This document shows, one piece after another, positions 9,110 through 18,690 of a stretch of 64,000 nt of DNA (position 1 is the stretch's first letter; every line of letters begins with the position of its first letter). The position numbers and the translations under genes are program-made. The stretch lies in NCBI RefSeq assembly GCF_020037125.1, contig NZ_JAIQDG010000001.1:620001-684000 (forward strand), read 5' to 3'. Origin of the DNA: Myxococcus sp. RHSTA-1-4 (GTDB lineage: Bacteria; Myxococcota; Myxococcia; Myxococcales; Myxococcaceae). The notes beneath the pieces were generated by a model that was not told the DNA's origin, ran no database searches, and saw only the letters and a program-made list of their open reading frames with translations.

Positions 9110-10423
9110 ATGGCACGGGGAACTTTCACGGTATCCGGGCGTGGCTGGGTGTTGGCGTTGGGACTTGGAGGTCTGCTGTCGGGGCTGACGGGGTGCTCGC
9201 CCGCGGAGGAGGTGGCACCTCCCGCGGTGGAGTCCCAGGCGCAGCGGCTGGCGGCGCCCATCGGGCAGCGCATCTCGCTGAAGGCGTGCTCGACACAGAA
9301 GTTCGTCTCCGCGGACCAGAACCTCACCAACACGGCGCTCGTGGCGGACCGGGCCACGGTGCAGGACTGGGAGGAGTTCCAGGTGGTGGACGCCGGAGGC
9401 GGGCTCATCGCGCTGCGCGCCGTGTACTCGGACCGGTACGTGTCGGCGGACACCAACCTGGGCGGGCAGCTCGTCGCCAACCGCACGTCCATCCAGGACT
9501 GGGAGAAGTTCGAGTGGGTGGACCTCGGCAACAACTCCATTGCCCTGAAGGCGCGCAGCAATGGCCTCTTCGTGTCGGCGGACCTCGACCGGGGCGCGTC
9601 CGGCCCGCTGTACGCGGACCGCACGTCGGCCGACTGCTGGGAGTCCTTCACGGTGACCATCCTCGGCGGCGGAGGCGGCTGGGTCGAGCTCTGGCGTGAC
9701 GACTTCGACGGCACCAGCGTGAATCCGGCCAACTGGACCGCCATCACCGACATCCATGTGAACAGCGAGCAACAGCAGTACACCACGTCGCCGCAGAACA
9801 TCCAGGTGAGCAACGGGACGCTGAAGCTCATCGCGCGCAACGAGTGGAACAACGGGTACCCCTTCACCTCGGGCCGTCTGGAGAGCGCGGGCCTGCGCGA
9901 GTTCGGACACGGCAAGGTGGAGGCGCGCATCAAGATGCCCGTGGGCCCGGGTCTATGGCCGGCATTCTGGATGCTCGGCAACAACATCGGCCAGGTCGGC
10001 TGGCCCGCCTGCGGAGAGCTCGACATCATGGAGAACGTCGGCTACGCGGACTGGACGTCCGGCGCGCTGCACGGCCCGGGGTACTCGGGCAACACGCCTA
10101 TCAACCAGCGCTTCTACCCGGCTTCACCCGTCAGCAACTGGCATATCTATGCGACGGAGTTCTCGTCCCAGGACATCAAGTGGTTCATCGACGGCGTCCT
10201 GCTGAAGACCGTGACGCGCGCCGAGGTCGAGCGCTACGGCCAGTGGGTCTATGACCGGCCCTTCTTCATCATCCTGAACCTGGCGGTCGGCGGCACCTAC
10301 CCGAACGGCACCAATGGCGCGACCACGCCGTACTTCGGCGTGCCGCAGTCCACCCTGGACCTCATCCGCAACACGCCGCAGGCGCTGGAGGTGGACTGGG
10401 TCCGCTTCTCCCAGTGGCAGTGA
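9110..10423 (+). CDS. Secreted GH16 beta-glucanase with fascin-like N-terminal module
   Basis: A 437-residue protein with a strong ribosome site (GGAGGAG) before ATG 9110. Residues 1-29 form a lipoprotein-type signal (LSGLTGC). Residues about 50-185 contain three similar segments with FVSAD/YVSAD and WExF, a beta-trefoil pattern like fascin-like carbohydrate-binding domains. The GH16 catalytic domain (about 190-437) has the active-site motif E303-L-D-I-M-E308, nucleophile and acid/base, preceded by GPGLWPAFWMLG. The family hydrolyses beta-1,3 or beta-1,3-1,4 glucans, so laminarin or fungal wall glucan are likely substrates, fitting a predatory soil bacterium. A strong hairpin lies downstream. 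Confidence 0.93.
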   Translation: MARGTFTVSGRGWVLALGLGGLLSGLTGCSPAEEVAPPAVESQAQRLAAPIGQRISLKACSTQKFVSADQNLTNTALVADRATVQDWEEFQVVDAGGGLIALRAVYSDRYVSADTNLGGQLVANRTSIQDWEKFEWVDLGNNSIALKARSNGLFVSADLDRGASGPLYADRTSADCWESFTVTILGGGGGWVELWRDDFDGTSVNPANWTAITDIHVNSEQQQYTTSPQNIQVSNGTLKLIARNEWNNGYPFTSGRLESAGLREFGHGKVEARIKMPVGPGLWPAFWMLGNNIGQVGWPACGELDIMENVGYADWTSGALHGPGYSGNTPINQRFYPASPVSNWHIYATEFSSQDIKWFIDGVLLKTVTRAEVERYGQWVYDRPFFIILNLAVGGTYPNGTNGATTPYFGVPQSTLDLIRNTPQALEVDWVRFSQWQ

Positions 10424-10518
10424 CACGGCGGCGTGAGGAGGACTCCGCCAGGCGCAAGGGCACGGCCTCCGTCCAGGCGTAGGCCCTTGCCGCCGCGTGT
10501 GTGTCTCCCCCCTGGCTG

Positions 10519-10544
10519 GCCTGCTCCGGCGCTCCGGAGCAGGC
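10519..10544 (+). terminator. Strong hairpin after GH16 gene
   Basis: A perfect 11-bp stem (GCCTGCTCCGG at 10519-10529 with its complement at 10534-10544) and a CGCT tetraloop, about 95 bases after the glucanase stop. No T-run follows. Probably a terminator; it also marks the left edge of the stretch before the lower-GC DUF4256 gene. Confidence 0.5.
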
Positions 10545-10818
10545 GGCCACGGGAGGTGATGCCGTAGGAGGCTCGGAGCACGCCGTGCTCGCAACGCGGG
10601 TGATGGGCCATACATGCCCACGTAGACGGGTGGCATCAATGCCATCCCGTGCCGGCCTTGTCCGCTGCGGCAATCCAGGGCTCGGCGGGACTGCCTCTAA
10701 ATCCGTGGCTGGCCGGCCGCCTCATCTCCTTATAGTCTCGTCGAGGACGTTATCTTGTGGGCAACTGGCAACTGCGCGTTTCGGGCGCCGTGAAGTGTTC
10801 AAGGGAGGCATGAAGAGA

Positions 10819-11412
10819 ATGCCGGCACAAAAGGCACAGAGGCGAGGCGTTGAAACACAAAAGGAGTTGTCACCAGAACAACGGGAAGAGCTACTCCGTA
10901 CGCTGAAATCCCGTTTCGAGAAGAACACGAACCGCCACAAAGGCCTTGAATGGACAAAAGTACAGGCAAGACTGGAAGCCCATCCTGAAAAACTATGGTC
11001 ACTCAATGAAATGGAAAGAACTGGCGGTGAACCGGACGTAACTGGTCACGACAAGCAGACTGGCGAGTACATTTTTTGCGATTGCTCAGCGGAAAGCCCC
11101 AAAGGCCGCCGGAGTGTTTGTTACGACCATGAAGCGCTGGAGGCGAGGAAGGAACACAAGCCGAAAAACAGCGCCGTAGATATGGCAACCGCCATGGGCA
11201 TCGAGCTCTTGTCGGAAGAACAATATCGAGAATTGCAGACCCTGGACAGCTTCGATACGAAGACGTCGAGCTGGGTGAAAACGCCTTCCAATATCAGAAA
11301 GCTCGGCGGCGCTGTCTTTTGTGACCGCCGTTACGACCGTGTCTTTACGTATCACAACGGTGCCGAGTCTTACTATGCCGCCAGGGCGTTCCGTGGCTTG
11401 CTGAAGGTCTAG
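10819..11412 (+). CDS. DUF4256 family protein, probably acquired
   Basis: A 197-residue cytoplasmic protein. ATG 10819 lies ten bases after GGAGG (10804-10808); ATG 10810 is too close to it. The sequence is hydrophilic and contains the segments WSLNEMERTGGEPDV, YIFCDCSAESPKGRRS, and VFCDRRYDRVFTYHNGAESY, which I recognise as DUF4256, a family of unknown function mostly seen in Firmicutes, Bacteroidetes and some proteobacteria. Base composition differs from all neighbours: many A/T-ending codons (AAA, GAA, CAA, ACA), while surrounding genes use G/C almost always in third positions. This suggests recent horizontal transfer. Downstream is a convergent gene and a hairpin. Confidence 0.9.
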   Translation: MPAQKAQRRGVETQKELSPEQREELLRTLKSRFEKNTNRHKGLEWTKVQARLEAHPEKLWSLNEMERTGGEPDVTGHDKQTGEYIFCDCSAESPKGRRSVCYDHEALEARKEHKPKNSAVDMATAMGIELLSEEQYRELQTLDSFDTKTSSWVKTPSNIRKLGGAVFCDRRYDRVFTYHNGAESYYAARAFRGLLKV

Positions 11413-11473
11413 ATTCGCTCCGCGCGGTCACCTCCGCTCCCCCTGCTGGACGCGGCGGGCCCCCTGCATGCTG

Positions 11474-11518
11474 GAGAAGGGCTCCACGAGGTTTCCCTCT
11501 GGATTCCGAGCCCTTCTC
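11474..11518. terminator. Bidirectional hairpin terminator
   Basis: GAGAAGGGCTC at 11474-11484 and its perfect complement at 11508-11518, with a 23-base loop, placed in the middle of the gap between convergent genes ending at 11412 and 11567. Confidence 0.5.
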
Positions 11519-11566
11519 TTGGCGAGGAGTCCGGGACGTGAACCTGCTGTCCCTGACGCTCGCGCG

Positions 11567-14266
11567 TCACTCCTCGCGCGCCCGCCTCCGCCGGAGCGCC
11601 AGGGCGGCGAGCGCCAGCCACGCGAGCGGCGCCACCGGGGCCGCGCCGCAGCCGCAGCCGCTCTCGTCCTCCACGCCCATCGGCCCACCCGCTCCGGCAT
11701 CCAGCCCGCCCGTCCCGGCGTCCGGCTGGAACAGCTCGCAGCTCCCATTCCCAACGCACACCGTCACCTCCGCCTGCGACTGCCGTCCCGCCGTGTCCAC
11801 CACGACGAACCGGACCCGGTGCCCGCCCGGCGCCAGCCCCGTGGTGTCCCAGCGGTTGTGCTCACCACCGAAGTGGAAGTGATTGTCCGAGCGCGTGTCC
11901 GTGTATTGCAGCTCCCCGTCCACGTAGAACTCGGCGCGGGTGCAGCCCACGTCGTCCACGCAGTCGCCGAAGAACTCCGCCATCGTCCCCGACACGCGCT
12001 CCCCATCCTCTGGGCGCGTGAGGATGGCACGCGGCGGCGCATCCGCCTTCGTGGTGAGGGTGAAGGTCTGCGTCGCGTCCGGCGGGTTGCCGTTGGCCGC
12101 CACCACGCTCACCTCCGCCGAGCCCTCCACCGTGGGCGCCCAGGTGATGACGCCGGTGGCCGCGTTGATGCTCATGCCCTCCGGCACCGTGCCCACCAGC
12201 GAGTACGTGGGCGCCGGCCGGCCGCGCGCCTCCACGTCGTAGCCATACGGCGCCCCCACCACCGCGGTGGTGACAGCCGTGGAGATGATGGAGGGAGCCA
12301 GCGGCTCGTCATCCGCCTCGGTGGCCAGCACCGAGCGCGCGTCCAGGCCCGCGGCGGCCACGGTGATGGTGGCGGTGCCGTCCGCGCTGTCCGCGTCCGA
12401 CGCGGCCCGCAGCGTCACGGCCCGCGGCGTGTTCCAGCTCACGGAGGTGAACTGGAGTGAGGCCCCGTCCTGCACGGTGATGTCACCATCCCCCTGCGTG
12501 CGCGCCACGGTGACGGTGACGTTGCCCGAGGGCCGCTGCGACAGCGACACGTCGAACGCGGCGGTGCCATTCTCGGGGACCACCACGTTGGAGGAGGACA
12601 GCACCAGCCTCGGGGTGTTGTCGTCGATGGTGGTGGCCACCACCTCCTCGGTGTCCAGCCCCTCCGCCGTCACCAGGAAGGTAGCAACGTCAGGAGCCGA
12701 GTCCGCGTCCAACGCCGCCGCGAGCGTCACCCCTTGCGGCACGCTCCAGTCCGCCGGAGTGAAGGTGAGCGACTCGCTGGAGACGACCAGGTCCTCGGAG
12801 CCGCCCAGGGCGCGTACCACGCGGACGGTGACGGGCGCGGTGGGGGCCCCGGACAGCCGCACGGTGAAGGCGGCGCGCCCGCCCTCCACCACGCGCAGGT
12901 GGCCCCCGGACACCACCAGCTTCCGCCCGGGCTGCGCCGGGGTGATGCGGCGCAGGACTCCGCCGGTGACGCCGATGGTGTAGAGCGCTCCATCCGGCCC
13001 CACGGACACGTCCACGTTGGCGCTGAAGCCCGTGCCCCACTCGTCCACCGTGGCCACCGAGTTGTCCGCCGCCAGCGTGACGCGCGTCACCTGTCCGGAG
13101 TTGTAGTCCCCGAAGAAGAAGTTGCCGCGGTACTCCGGGCCGAAGAGCGTGGAGTCAAAGAAGGTGCCCCCGGTGATGGAGCCGCCCAGCGCCTGCGTCG
13201 TCGCGGTGCCTCCGCCACTCGTCGCGTCCGGCAGTGCCGGCTGCGCCACGGTGAAGGTGGTGAGGCTGGGGACACTGGCGACGACCGGAGCCCCGTTGAA
13301 GCTCGTGTCCGTCACGCCGCTGAGGGTGAGCCGCTCCCCCTTCCGGAAGCCGTGCTCCGCGGTGGTGGTGAAGGTAGCGACACCACCTGAGCGCACCGCC
13401 CCGTTCGCGGCGATGGTGCGCGTGTCCACGCCGTTGGTGACGTACTTGACCACGGGCGTGATGAAGCCGGCGGGCTGATTGTTCTCGTAGCGGTTGTACC
13501 CGGCGTGGTTCCCCTTCCCCACCACGAAGATCTGCTCGTAGCTGGTGCCCACCGTGTTCACCCACAGCGCCCCGGTGGACGGCTGGAATGTGAGGGTGAA
13601 CGGATTGCGGAAGCCCCTCGCCCAGATGTACTCGTTGTTGGGGCCGACTCCGTCGTTGTACGGGTTGTCGTTGGCGGGCGTGCCGTCCAGGTTGGCGCGC
13701 CCCACCTTGGCCGCGAGCGACGTCAGGTCCGCGTTCACCCCGGTGCCGTTACCCAGGTCGCCAATGGCCCAGTAGAGCTTCCCATCCGGCCCGAAGCCGA
13801 GCCCTCCGCCATCATGGTTCTGCCCCACCGTGGGCAGCCCGGAGATGACCACGGTGCGCGCGCTGCCCACGCTGTTGGCGTCCGTGTAGCGGACGATGCG
13901 CTGCTCGGAGGCGGAGACGGTGACGAAGACGTAGACGTAACGGTTGGCCACGTAGTTCGGGTCGAACGCGATGCCGATGAGGCCGCACTCGCTGTTCGTA
14001 TGGACGGAGGGCTCCGTCGCGAACACCCGCGTCACCAGCGTGCCCCCCTGCTGCGTCTCCGGGACGCCATCCTTCAGCGACACGATGCGTATCTGACCGT
14101 TCTTCAGGGTGATGAACAGGCGGCCCGAGCCATCCGGCGCCCAGGCCATGCCCGTGGCCAGATTCAGCGCGCTGGAGGTGTAGCTCGTCTCCACGAACCC
14201 GGTGGGCACCGCTGCCCATACCGCCGTGGATGACAGCAGGAGCGAAGTCAGCAGGAGCGTACGCAT
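11567..14266 (-). CDS. Glucose/sorbosone dehydrogenase-like protein with Calx-beta-like repeats and MYXO-CTERM tail
   Basis: An 899-residue exported protein. A signal peptide (LLLTSLLLSSTAVWAA) is followed by a propeller of the PQQ-dependent glucose/sorbosone dehydrogenase family (about residues 20-455; SGRLFITLKNGQIRIV, DGGGLGFGPDGKLYWAIGD). The domain is interrupted near 300-360 by a small beta-rich insert. Two similar repeats of about 105 residues follow (LRVVEGGRAAFTVRLS, VVVPENGTAAFDVSLS), resembling Calx-beta-like domains, then a putative Ig (He_PIG-like) domain and another beta domain. The C-terminus has a Cys-Gly-Cys-Gly motif, a hydrophobic helix and an Arg cluster, the MYXO-CTERM signal for surface sorting. 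It probably oxidises sugars or binds them at the cell surface. The redox cofactor is inferred only from the family. Confidence 0.88.
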   Translation of the reverse strand: MRTLLLTSLLLSSTAVWAAVPTGFVETSYTSSALNLATGMAWAPDGSGRLFITLKNGQIRIVSLKDGVPETQQGGTLVTRVFATEPSVHTNSECGLIGIAFDPNYVANRYVYVFVTVSASEQRIVRYTDANSVGSARTVVISGLPTVGQNHDGGGLGFGPDGKLYWAIGDLGNGTGVNADLTSLAAKVGRANLDGTPANDNPYNDGVGPNNEYIWARGFRNPFTLTFQPSTGALWVNTVGTSYEQIFVVGKGNHAGYNRYENNQPAGFITPVVKYVTNGVDTRTIAANGAVRSGGVATFTTTAEHGFRKGERLTLSGVTDTSFNGAPVVASVPSLTTFTVAQPALPDATSGGGTATTQALGGSITGGTFFDSTLFGPEYRGNFFFGDYNSGQVTRVTLAADNSVATVDEWGTGFSANVDVSVGPDGALYTIGVTGGVLRRITPAQPGRKLVVSGGHLRVVEGGRAAFTVRLSGAPTAPVTVRVVRALGGSEDLVVSSESLTFTPADWSVPQGVTLAAALDADSAPDVATFLVTAEGLDTEEVVATTIDDNTPRLVLSSSNVVVPENGTAAFDVSLSQRPSGNVTVTVARTQGDGDITVQDGASLQFTSVSWNTPRAVTLRAASDADSADGTATITVAAAGLDARSVLATEADDEPLAPSIISTAVTTAVVGAPYGYDVEARGRPAPTYSLVGTVPEGMSINAATGVITWAPTVEGSAEVSVVAANGNPPDATQTFTLTTKADAPPRAILTRPEDGERVSGTMAEFFGDCVDDVGCTRAEFYVDGELQYTDTRSDNHFHFGGEHNRWDTTGLAPGGHRVRFVVVDTAGRQSQAEVTVCVGNGSCELFQPDAGTGGLDAGAGGPMGVEDESGCGCGAAPVAPLAWLALAALALRRRRAREE

Positions 14267-14366
14267 AGGAACGGAGAAGCTAGCGCACCTGGAGCGTGGC
14301 TTCTGTCCGTCAACTGTCCGCGGCCACGAAGCTGTAACACTGTGACAGCACCAAACCCGGGGCCGG

Positions 14367-16244
14367 CTACCAGTCGCTCCGGGTGACGCGATACATCACC
14401 GCGTCACTGGCAGGGCAGGCGAAGAGCCGCTGGAAGGCACCGGACTGCCCGAGGAGGAGCCGCTCGGCGGGACTGTCCCTGCGCACGCTCACCCAGCGGG
14501 GCCGGAGGGCGCGGAGCTTGCGAAGGTAGGCGGCGGAGTCACCCTGGTGGCTGACGTACTCCACGCGGTTGCGCAAATCCCACGTCCAATACTCCCCGAG
14601 GAAGCTGGTGGAGCTGTCATAGGCCACCACGTCCCCGGGCTTCAGCTCCTGCTCCCGCAGGCGCACCGCCTCGCCCGGCCACAGCCAGTTCATCCGGGCG
14701 CGCAGCCGGTCATCGTCGCTGACTCCCGCCACCTCGGGCCGGCCCAGGGTGGGCAGCACCTGGTAGCCCACACTCGCCTTGGCGTAGGACGCCACGGAGA
14801 GGAAGGCCGCGGCGGCCGCCAGCAGCGTCTGGAGATAGGGCGTGCGGAGCTGGCGGTGCAGCACGGCGAGCGCCACCAGCCCCGCGGCGGGAAGTCCCAG
14901 CGTGAAGCGTCCCCACCACGCCGCGGGCACCAGCACCGCGAGCCCGGCGAGCAGCAGCAGCGATAGCCGGAGGAAGCGCTCCCGGAAGACACCACAGAGC
15001 CCCACCCACAGCAGCGCGGGCAGCAGCAGGTAGGGGAAGAGCCAGCCGAAGGCGCGCTCGCGCACGTCCGGCCAGTAGAGCCCCTCGGGCGCGAACCAGT
15101 TGCTCACCATCTTCGAGAAGGCGCCCTCCTCGCGGAAGAAGGCTGGAGTGCCGAGCTTCTCCACGGCGATGGGGCCCGCCAGCTCGCGCCCCAGCACCCT
15201 CATGCGCGCGGGCCACAGCGGATTGCCCGTGCGCGCCAGGTTCTCCACGTAGGTGGGCGCGCCCAGCCACACCAGCAGCACCACCGCGAGCGCCGTCTGC
15301 CCCAGCCGCCTCCGGCGCATCGCCGGCTCCCCCTTGAGGGCGAGCAACAGGCGCACGAGCAGCACCGGCGAGAGGAGCGCGAGATGGAACAGGCCCGTCA
15401 CCTTGGTGCCCGCATACAGCCCGAGCGCCAGCAGCGTGAGGGCGCGCGCGGCGGGGCTCCAGGGCCGCTCGGTGAGGAAATAGAAGGCGGTGATGAAGAG
15501 GGCCCCGGCCGCGACGTCGGCGTGCGTGGTGTGGAGTTGCAGGGCCACCGCCGGCAGAGCCACCCACATCGCGCCCAGCGAGGCAGCCAGCGCCGCGCTC
15601 GCGCAGGCCCGGCGGCACAGCGCGGCCACAGCGAAGGCGCCGAGCAACGCGAAGGGAAGCTGCGACACGTCCTCCAGGCGCGTGTCCCTCGGAAGGAGCA
15701 CGTTCCAGACGGACAGCAACTCCACGGCCTCGGGGTAGCCGTTGACGTACCAGATGGAGGTCTCCACCCAGAGGACGGAGCCCGTCTGCACCGCGTAGTT
15801 CGTCTTCGGCGTGTGGTACCAGACGACGTCCCATGCCCAGCTCGGGAAGCACCACGCGATGAGGCCGGAGACGAGCAGCCCCCAGACCGCCGGGAGCAGC
15901 GCCCAGGCGGCCAGCTCCCGGCGCTGGTGGATGTCCTTCAGCAGCCGCCAGGGCGCACCCAGGTCGGCACGAAGCTGAGAGCGCAGCCTCGCGACTCCGG
16001 CGCGTCGCACCGCCCACGCCAGCATCGCGCCGTGCAGCACCAGCCCCGCCAGGGCGAGGTGAAGCCGGGTGAGCTGCCCGATGAGCCCCAGCCCCTGCAC
16101 GCAGGTGACGAGGCTCGCCGCGAAGAAGAGGAGCGCGGCCATCCAGCGCTCCAGGGTGGAGCGCTCACGCAGCAGCGCGGCGGAGAGGGCCCAGGCAGCC
16201 CCGGCCGCCAGCAGCGTCTCGAATGTCCAGAGCGCCCAGCCCAT
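14367..16244 (-). CDS. Polytopic membrane protein, GT-C glycosyltransferase-like
   Basis: A 625-residue protein with about a dozen hydrophobic helices spread over residues 1-480 and a soluble C-terminal region of about 130 residues. The first periplasmic loop (about 150-190) contains Asp and Trp residues and YHTPKTNY/YVNGYPEAVEL, in the style of GT-C enzymes that use lipid-linked sugars (dolichyl-phosphate-mannose mannosyltransferase type). I do not see a diagnostic motif that fixes donor or acceptor. The gene starts 12 bases after the PhzF gene and ends the three-gene minus-strand operon. Confidence 0.7.
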   Translation of the reverse strand: MGWALWTFETLLAAGAAWALSAALLRERSTLERWMAALLFFAASLVTCVQGLGLIGQLTRLHLALAGLVLHGAMLAWAVRRAGVARLRSQLRADLGAPWRLLKDIHQRRELAAWALLPAVWGLLVSGLIAWCFPSWAWDVVWYHTPKTNYAVQTGSVLWVETSIWYVNGYPEAVELLSVWNVLLPRDTRLEDVSQLPFALLGAFAVAALCRRACASAALAASLGAMWVALPAVALQLHTTHADVAAGALFITAFYFLTERPWSPAARALTLLALGLYAGTKVTGLFHLALLSPVLLVRLLLALKGEPAMRRRRLGQTALAVVLLVWLGAPTYVENLARTGNPLWPARMRVLGRELAGPIAVEKLGTPAFFREEGAFSKMVSNWFAPEGLYWPDVRERAFGWLFPYLLLPALLWVGLCGVFRERFLRLSLLLLAGLAVLVPAAWWGRFTLGLPAAGLVALAVLHRQLRTPYLQTLLAAAAAFLSVASYAKASVGYQVLPTLGRPEVAGVSDDDRLRARMNWLWPGEAVRLREQELKPGDVVAYDSSTSFLGEYWTWDLRNRVEYVSHQGDSAAYLRKLRALRPRWVSVRRDSPAERLLLGQSGAFQRLFACPASDAVMYRVTRSDW

Positions 16245-16256
16245 GTGAGGGGCGCC

Positions 16257-17039
16257 CTACCAGGTGACGAACCCCTCCAGGTACAGCGCCGCCTGCCCGG
16301 CGATGCTCACGCGCGAGCCACGCTCCTCGCAGCGCAGCTCCCCGCCGCGCGCGGACACCTGCCGTGCCAGCAGCGATGGCCGGCCCAGCCGCTTCGCCCA
16401 GTACGGAACCAGCGAGCAATGCGCGGAGCCCGTCACCGGGTCCTCCGGCACGCCCGCGCGCGGCGCGAAGAAGCGCGACACGAAGTCCGAGTCCTTCCCC
16501 TGCGCCGTCGGCACCACCGCGAAGGTATCCAGCGCCGCCAGCCGCGCCATGTCCGGCCGCAGCGCGCGCACCTGCTCCTCCGAGTCGAACACGGCCACCA
16601 GGTCCCTCGATGCGAGTGTCTCGCGAGGGGCCGCGCCCAGCGCCTCCACCAGCCCGGCGGGCACCGGGCACGGCGAGGGCGGCCGCGAGGGGAAGTCCAT
16701 CGCCAGCCACCCGTCCGCCGCCTGCGTCACCACCAGCGGCCCGGAGCGCGAGGCGAACTCCACCCGCTCCAGCCCCACCTCCCAGCGGTTGAAGAGCACC
16801 CACGCGGCGGCGAGCGTGGCGTGGCCGCACAGGTCCACCTCCTGCGCCGGAGTGAACCAGCGCAGCCGGAAGCCTTCCGCCTCGCGGACGAAGAAGGCCG
16901 TCTCGGAGAGGTTGTTCTCCAGGGCGATGGCCTGCATGTCCGCGTCCGGCAGCCATGCGTCCAGCGGGCACACCGCGGCGGGGTTGCCGCCGAAGACGCG
17001 GGAAGTGAAGGCATCCACCTGGAAGAGGGGCAGGCGCAT
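16257..17039 (-). CDS. PhzF family isomerase/epimerase-like protein
   Basis: A 260-residue protein, the usual size for this two-lobed alpha/beta family. ATG 17039 follows AAGGA with six-base spacing; an ATG five codons upstream is the alternative. The N-terminus LPLFQVDAFTSRVFGGNPAA and the motif NNLSETAFF, which carries the glutamate that acts as acid/base in PhzF and diaminopimelate-epimerase-fold proteins, are both present, as are the glycine-rich CGHATLAAAWV and DPVTGSAH segments. Substrate is unknown; most PhzF relatives outside phenazine clusters are uncharacterised. No phenazine genes are nearby. It is the middle gene of a minus-strand operon. Confidence 0.92.
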   Translation of the reverse strand: MRLPLFQVDAFTSRVFGGNPAAVCPLDAWLPDADMQAIALENNLSETAFFVREAEGFRLRWFTPAQEVDLCGHATLAAAWVLFNRWEVGLERVEFASRSGPLVVTQAADGWLAMDFPSRPPSPCPVPAGLVEALGAAPRETLASRDLVAVFDSEEQVRALRPDMARLAALDTFAVVPTAQGKDSDFVSRFFAPRAGVPEDPVTGSAHCSLVPYWAKRLGRPSLLARQVSARGGELRCEERGSRVSIAGQAALYLEGFVTW

Positions 17040-17070
17040 GGGACGTCCTTTCATTCACCGCCCCGCCGGC

Positions 17071-17814
17071 TCAGCCGGTGGCGGACAGGGTCTGCTCGTA
17101 CAAGGAGCGTACCCGAGAGGACAGTGCCGCCGGGTCGGGGCCGAATGTCTCCGGCGGAAGCGGCGGCAGCACCCGCACCCGGATGGAGGCGCGCGGGCCC
17201 ATCCACGGGCCGTCGCCCTCGAGCAACTGCGTCGTGCCCTCCACCACCACCGGCACCACCGGCACGTGCTCCTCCAGCGCGAGCTGGAAGGCGCCCCGCT
17301 TGAAGGGCAGCAGCTGGCCTCCCTTGGAGTAGGTGCCCTCCGGGAAGATGAGCACCGGCATGCCCCGGCGCAGCCACCGCCGGCACGGGTCCATCAACTG
17401 ATGCAGGGCGGTGGAGGAGCCTCGGACGATGGGCACGTACGCCAGCAGCGTCATCATCCACCCCACGATGGGCAGGGAGAACAGCGACGCCTTGGCCACG
17501 AACTTGTACTGATAGCCCAGGCCCATGACGGCGAGGATGTCCATGGCGGACTGGTGATTGACGACCAGCACGCACGGCCCCTTCGGCAGCAGCTCGCGGC
17601 CCTCGATGCGCGTGCGCCAGCCGGGGGACAGGTGCAGCCAGAGCCAGTGACACCAGCCGCACACCAGCGTGTGCAGCATCCGCCGGTCCCGGTCGAACGG
17701 GTACGTGACGGCGAGCAGCAGCGCCCCCAGCGTGAAGAGCACGGGGGCGGTGAGCAGGAAGACGAGCCAGAACCAGAGTGTGACGGCGTACTTCATGTCG
17801 GGGCGGACTGGCAT
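17071..17814 (-). CDS. 1-acyl-sn-glycerol-3-phosphate acyltransferase (PlsC-like)
   Basis: A 247-residue membrane-associated enzyme that would add the second acyl chain to lysophosphatidic acid in phospholipid synthesis. ATG 17814 is preceded by GAAGG. An N-terminal hydrophobic segment (about residues 10-38) anchors it. The acyltransferase motifs are intact: NHQSAMD (the HX4D catalytic block, about residue 85), IVRG, and FPEGTYSKGG for the glycerol-phosphate site. It is the first gene of a minus-strand operon with the PhzF and membrane transferase genes (31- and 12-base gaps). A lysophospholipid other than lysophosphatidate could also be the acceptor. Confidence 0.9.
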   Translation of the reverse strand: MPVRPDMKYAVTLWFWLVFLLTAPVLFTLGALLLAVTYPFDRDRRMLHTLVCGWCHWLWLHLSPGWRTRIEGRELLPKGPCVLVVNHQSAMDILAVMGLGYQYKFVAKASLFSLPIVGWMMTLLAYVPIVRGSSTALHQLMDPCRRWLRRGMPVLIFPEGTYSKGGQLLPFKRGAFQLALEEHVPVVPVVVEGTTQLLEGDGPWMGPRASIRVRVLPPLPPETFGPDPAALSSRVRSLYEQTLSATG

Positions 17815-18063
17815 AGCACCTTCCCGGGCCTCCGTGCGCGGCGCTCGCCTCCCTCCCGGGTTCCGAACAGTGCACGTGGAGAAGTCACGCTCGGGTGTTC
17901 CCTCGGCGGCCGGGTGGAGGGGCGCTGGCGGCCATTGCCGGGAAAGCCTCCCGATGCCCTCCGCGCGCCTCCAAATCCGAAGTGAAGCGGCACGACGTCC
18001 CACGCTACTCTCCGCGCCTGCCGGGGCAGTAGGCGCCCAAGTCGCTGGATGAAAGGTCGTGGC

Positions 18064-18690
18064 ATGCGTTTCCGCACCTGCGTCGCGCTTCTGCTCGTCC
18101 TCCCGGCCTGCGCCACGACGGAGCCGCACAAGCAGATGGCCCTTCCATGGACACCCCTGGTCGCGCCAAAGCCCCTCGCCCCCGTTCTTCCGGCACCGGT
18201 CGGCCTGACGCCGCCCGCCCCCGTCATGGTGGACCCCAACGCACAGCCACGGCAGGAGCCGGCAACGCAGCCACAGGGGGATGGTTCGCGGCGAGGCCCG
18301 CCGGCTCCAGTGACTTCGGGGCGCCGCCGCCCGGAGTGTGCGCCCATCCCGAAGCCCCATCTCGGCGGTGACGCCCTGCATGACTGGTGCGCTGATACGT
18401 TTCCGCCGAACCACTACCCAGGCATGGACGTGCTCGTTGACGGGAAGCGCTTCGACGCGCTTCAGGTCGGCGTCCCCGTGCTGTGGGAGATCAAGACCGA
18501 CCGCTTCGACACGTACAATGCGTTCCTTCGAAATCAGGTGGTCATCAAACAACTGGATGAACTCCAACGCGAACGTGAGCTTGCGGAGGCATGTGGATAT
18601 GGCTTCGTCGTCGGCGTGAGCAGCGCCGCGCACAGAACTGCCTTGCTGAAGCTGGACCCCACCCTCGATATCGTCGTCACGGGGTGCTGA
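18064..18690 (+). CDS. Lipoprotein with DUF6310 nuclease-like domain, candidate SitA-type toxin
   Basis: A 208-residue protein. ATG 18064 follows AAAGG; ATG 18049 would add five residues. Residues 1-16 are a lipoprotein signal with lipobox LPAC (lipid at Cys16). Residues about 25-100 are Pro/Ala-rich and low-complexity. The C-terminal 110 residues match what I know as DUF6310, a myxobacterial domain. They contain Asp122 in a strand followed by LWEIKTD with Glu142 and Lys144, the D...ExK arrangement of PD-(D/E)xK nucleases, then a long helix with conserved Gln. The stop directly abuts the start of a DUF5953 gene. Lipoprotein leader plus variable nuclease plus partner gene is the layout of myxobacterial SitA toxins transferred by outer-membrane exchange. 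That role is inference. Confidence 0.8.
   Translation: MRFRTCVALLLVLPACATTEPHKQMALPWTPLVAPKPLAPVLPAPVGLTPPAPVMVDPNAQPRQEPATQPQGDGSRRGPPAPVTSGRRRPECAPIPKPHLGGDALHDWCADTFPPNHYPGMDVLVDGKRFDALQVGVPVLWEIKTDRFDTYNAFLRNQVVIKQLDELQRERELAEACGYGFVVGVSSAAHRTALLKLDPTLDIVVTGC

Noticed and set aside
16257..17039. Phenazine biosynthesis gene
   Set aside because: PhzF-like proteins are widespread outside phenazine clusters and no other phz gene is near.
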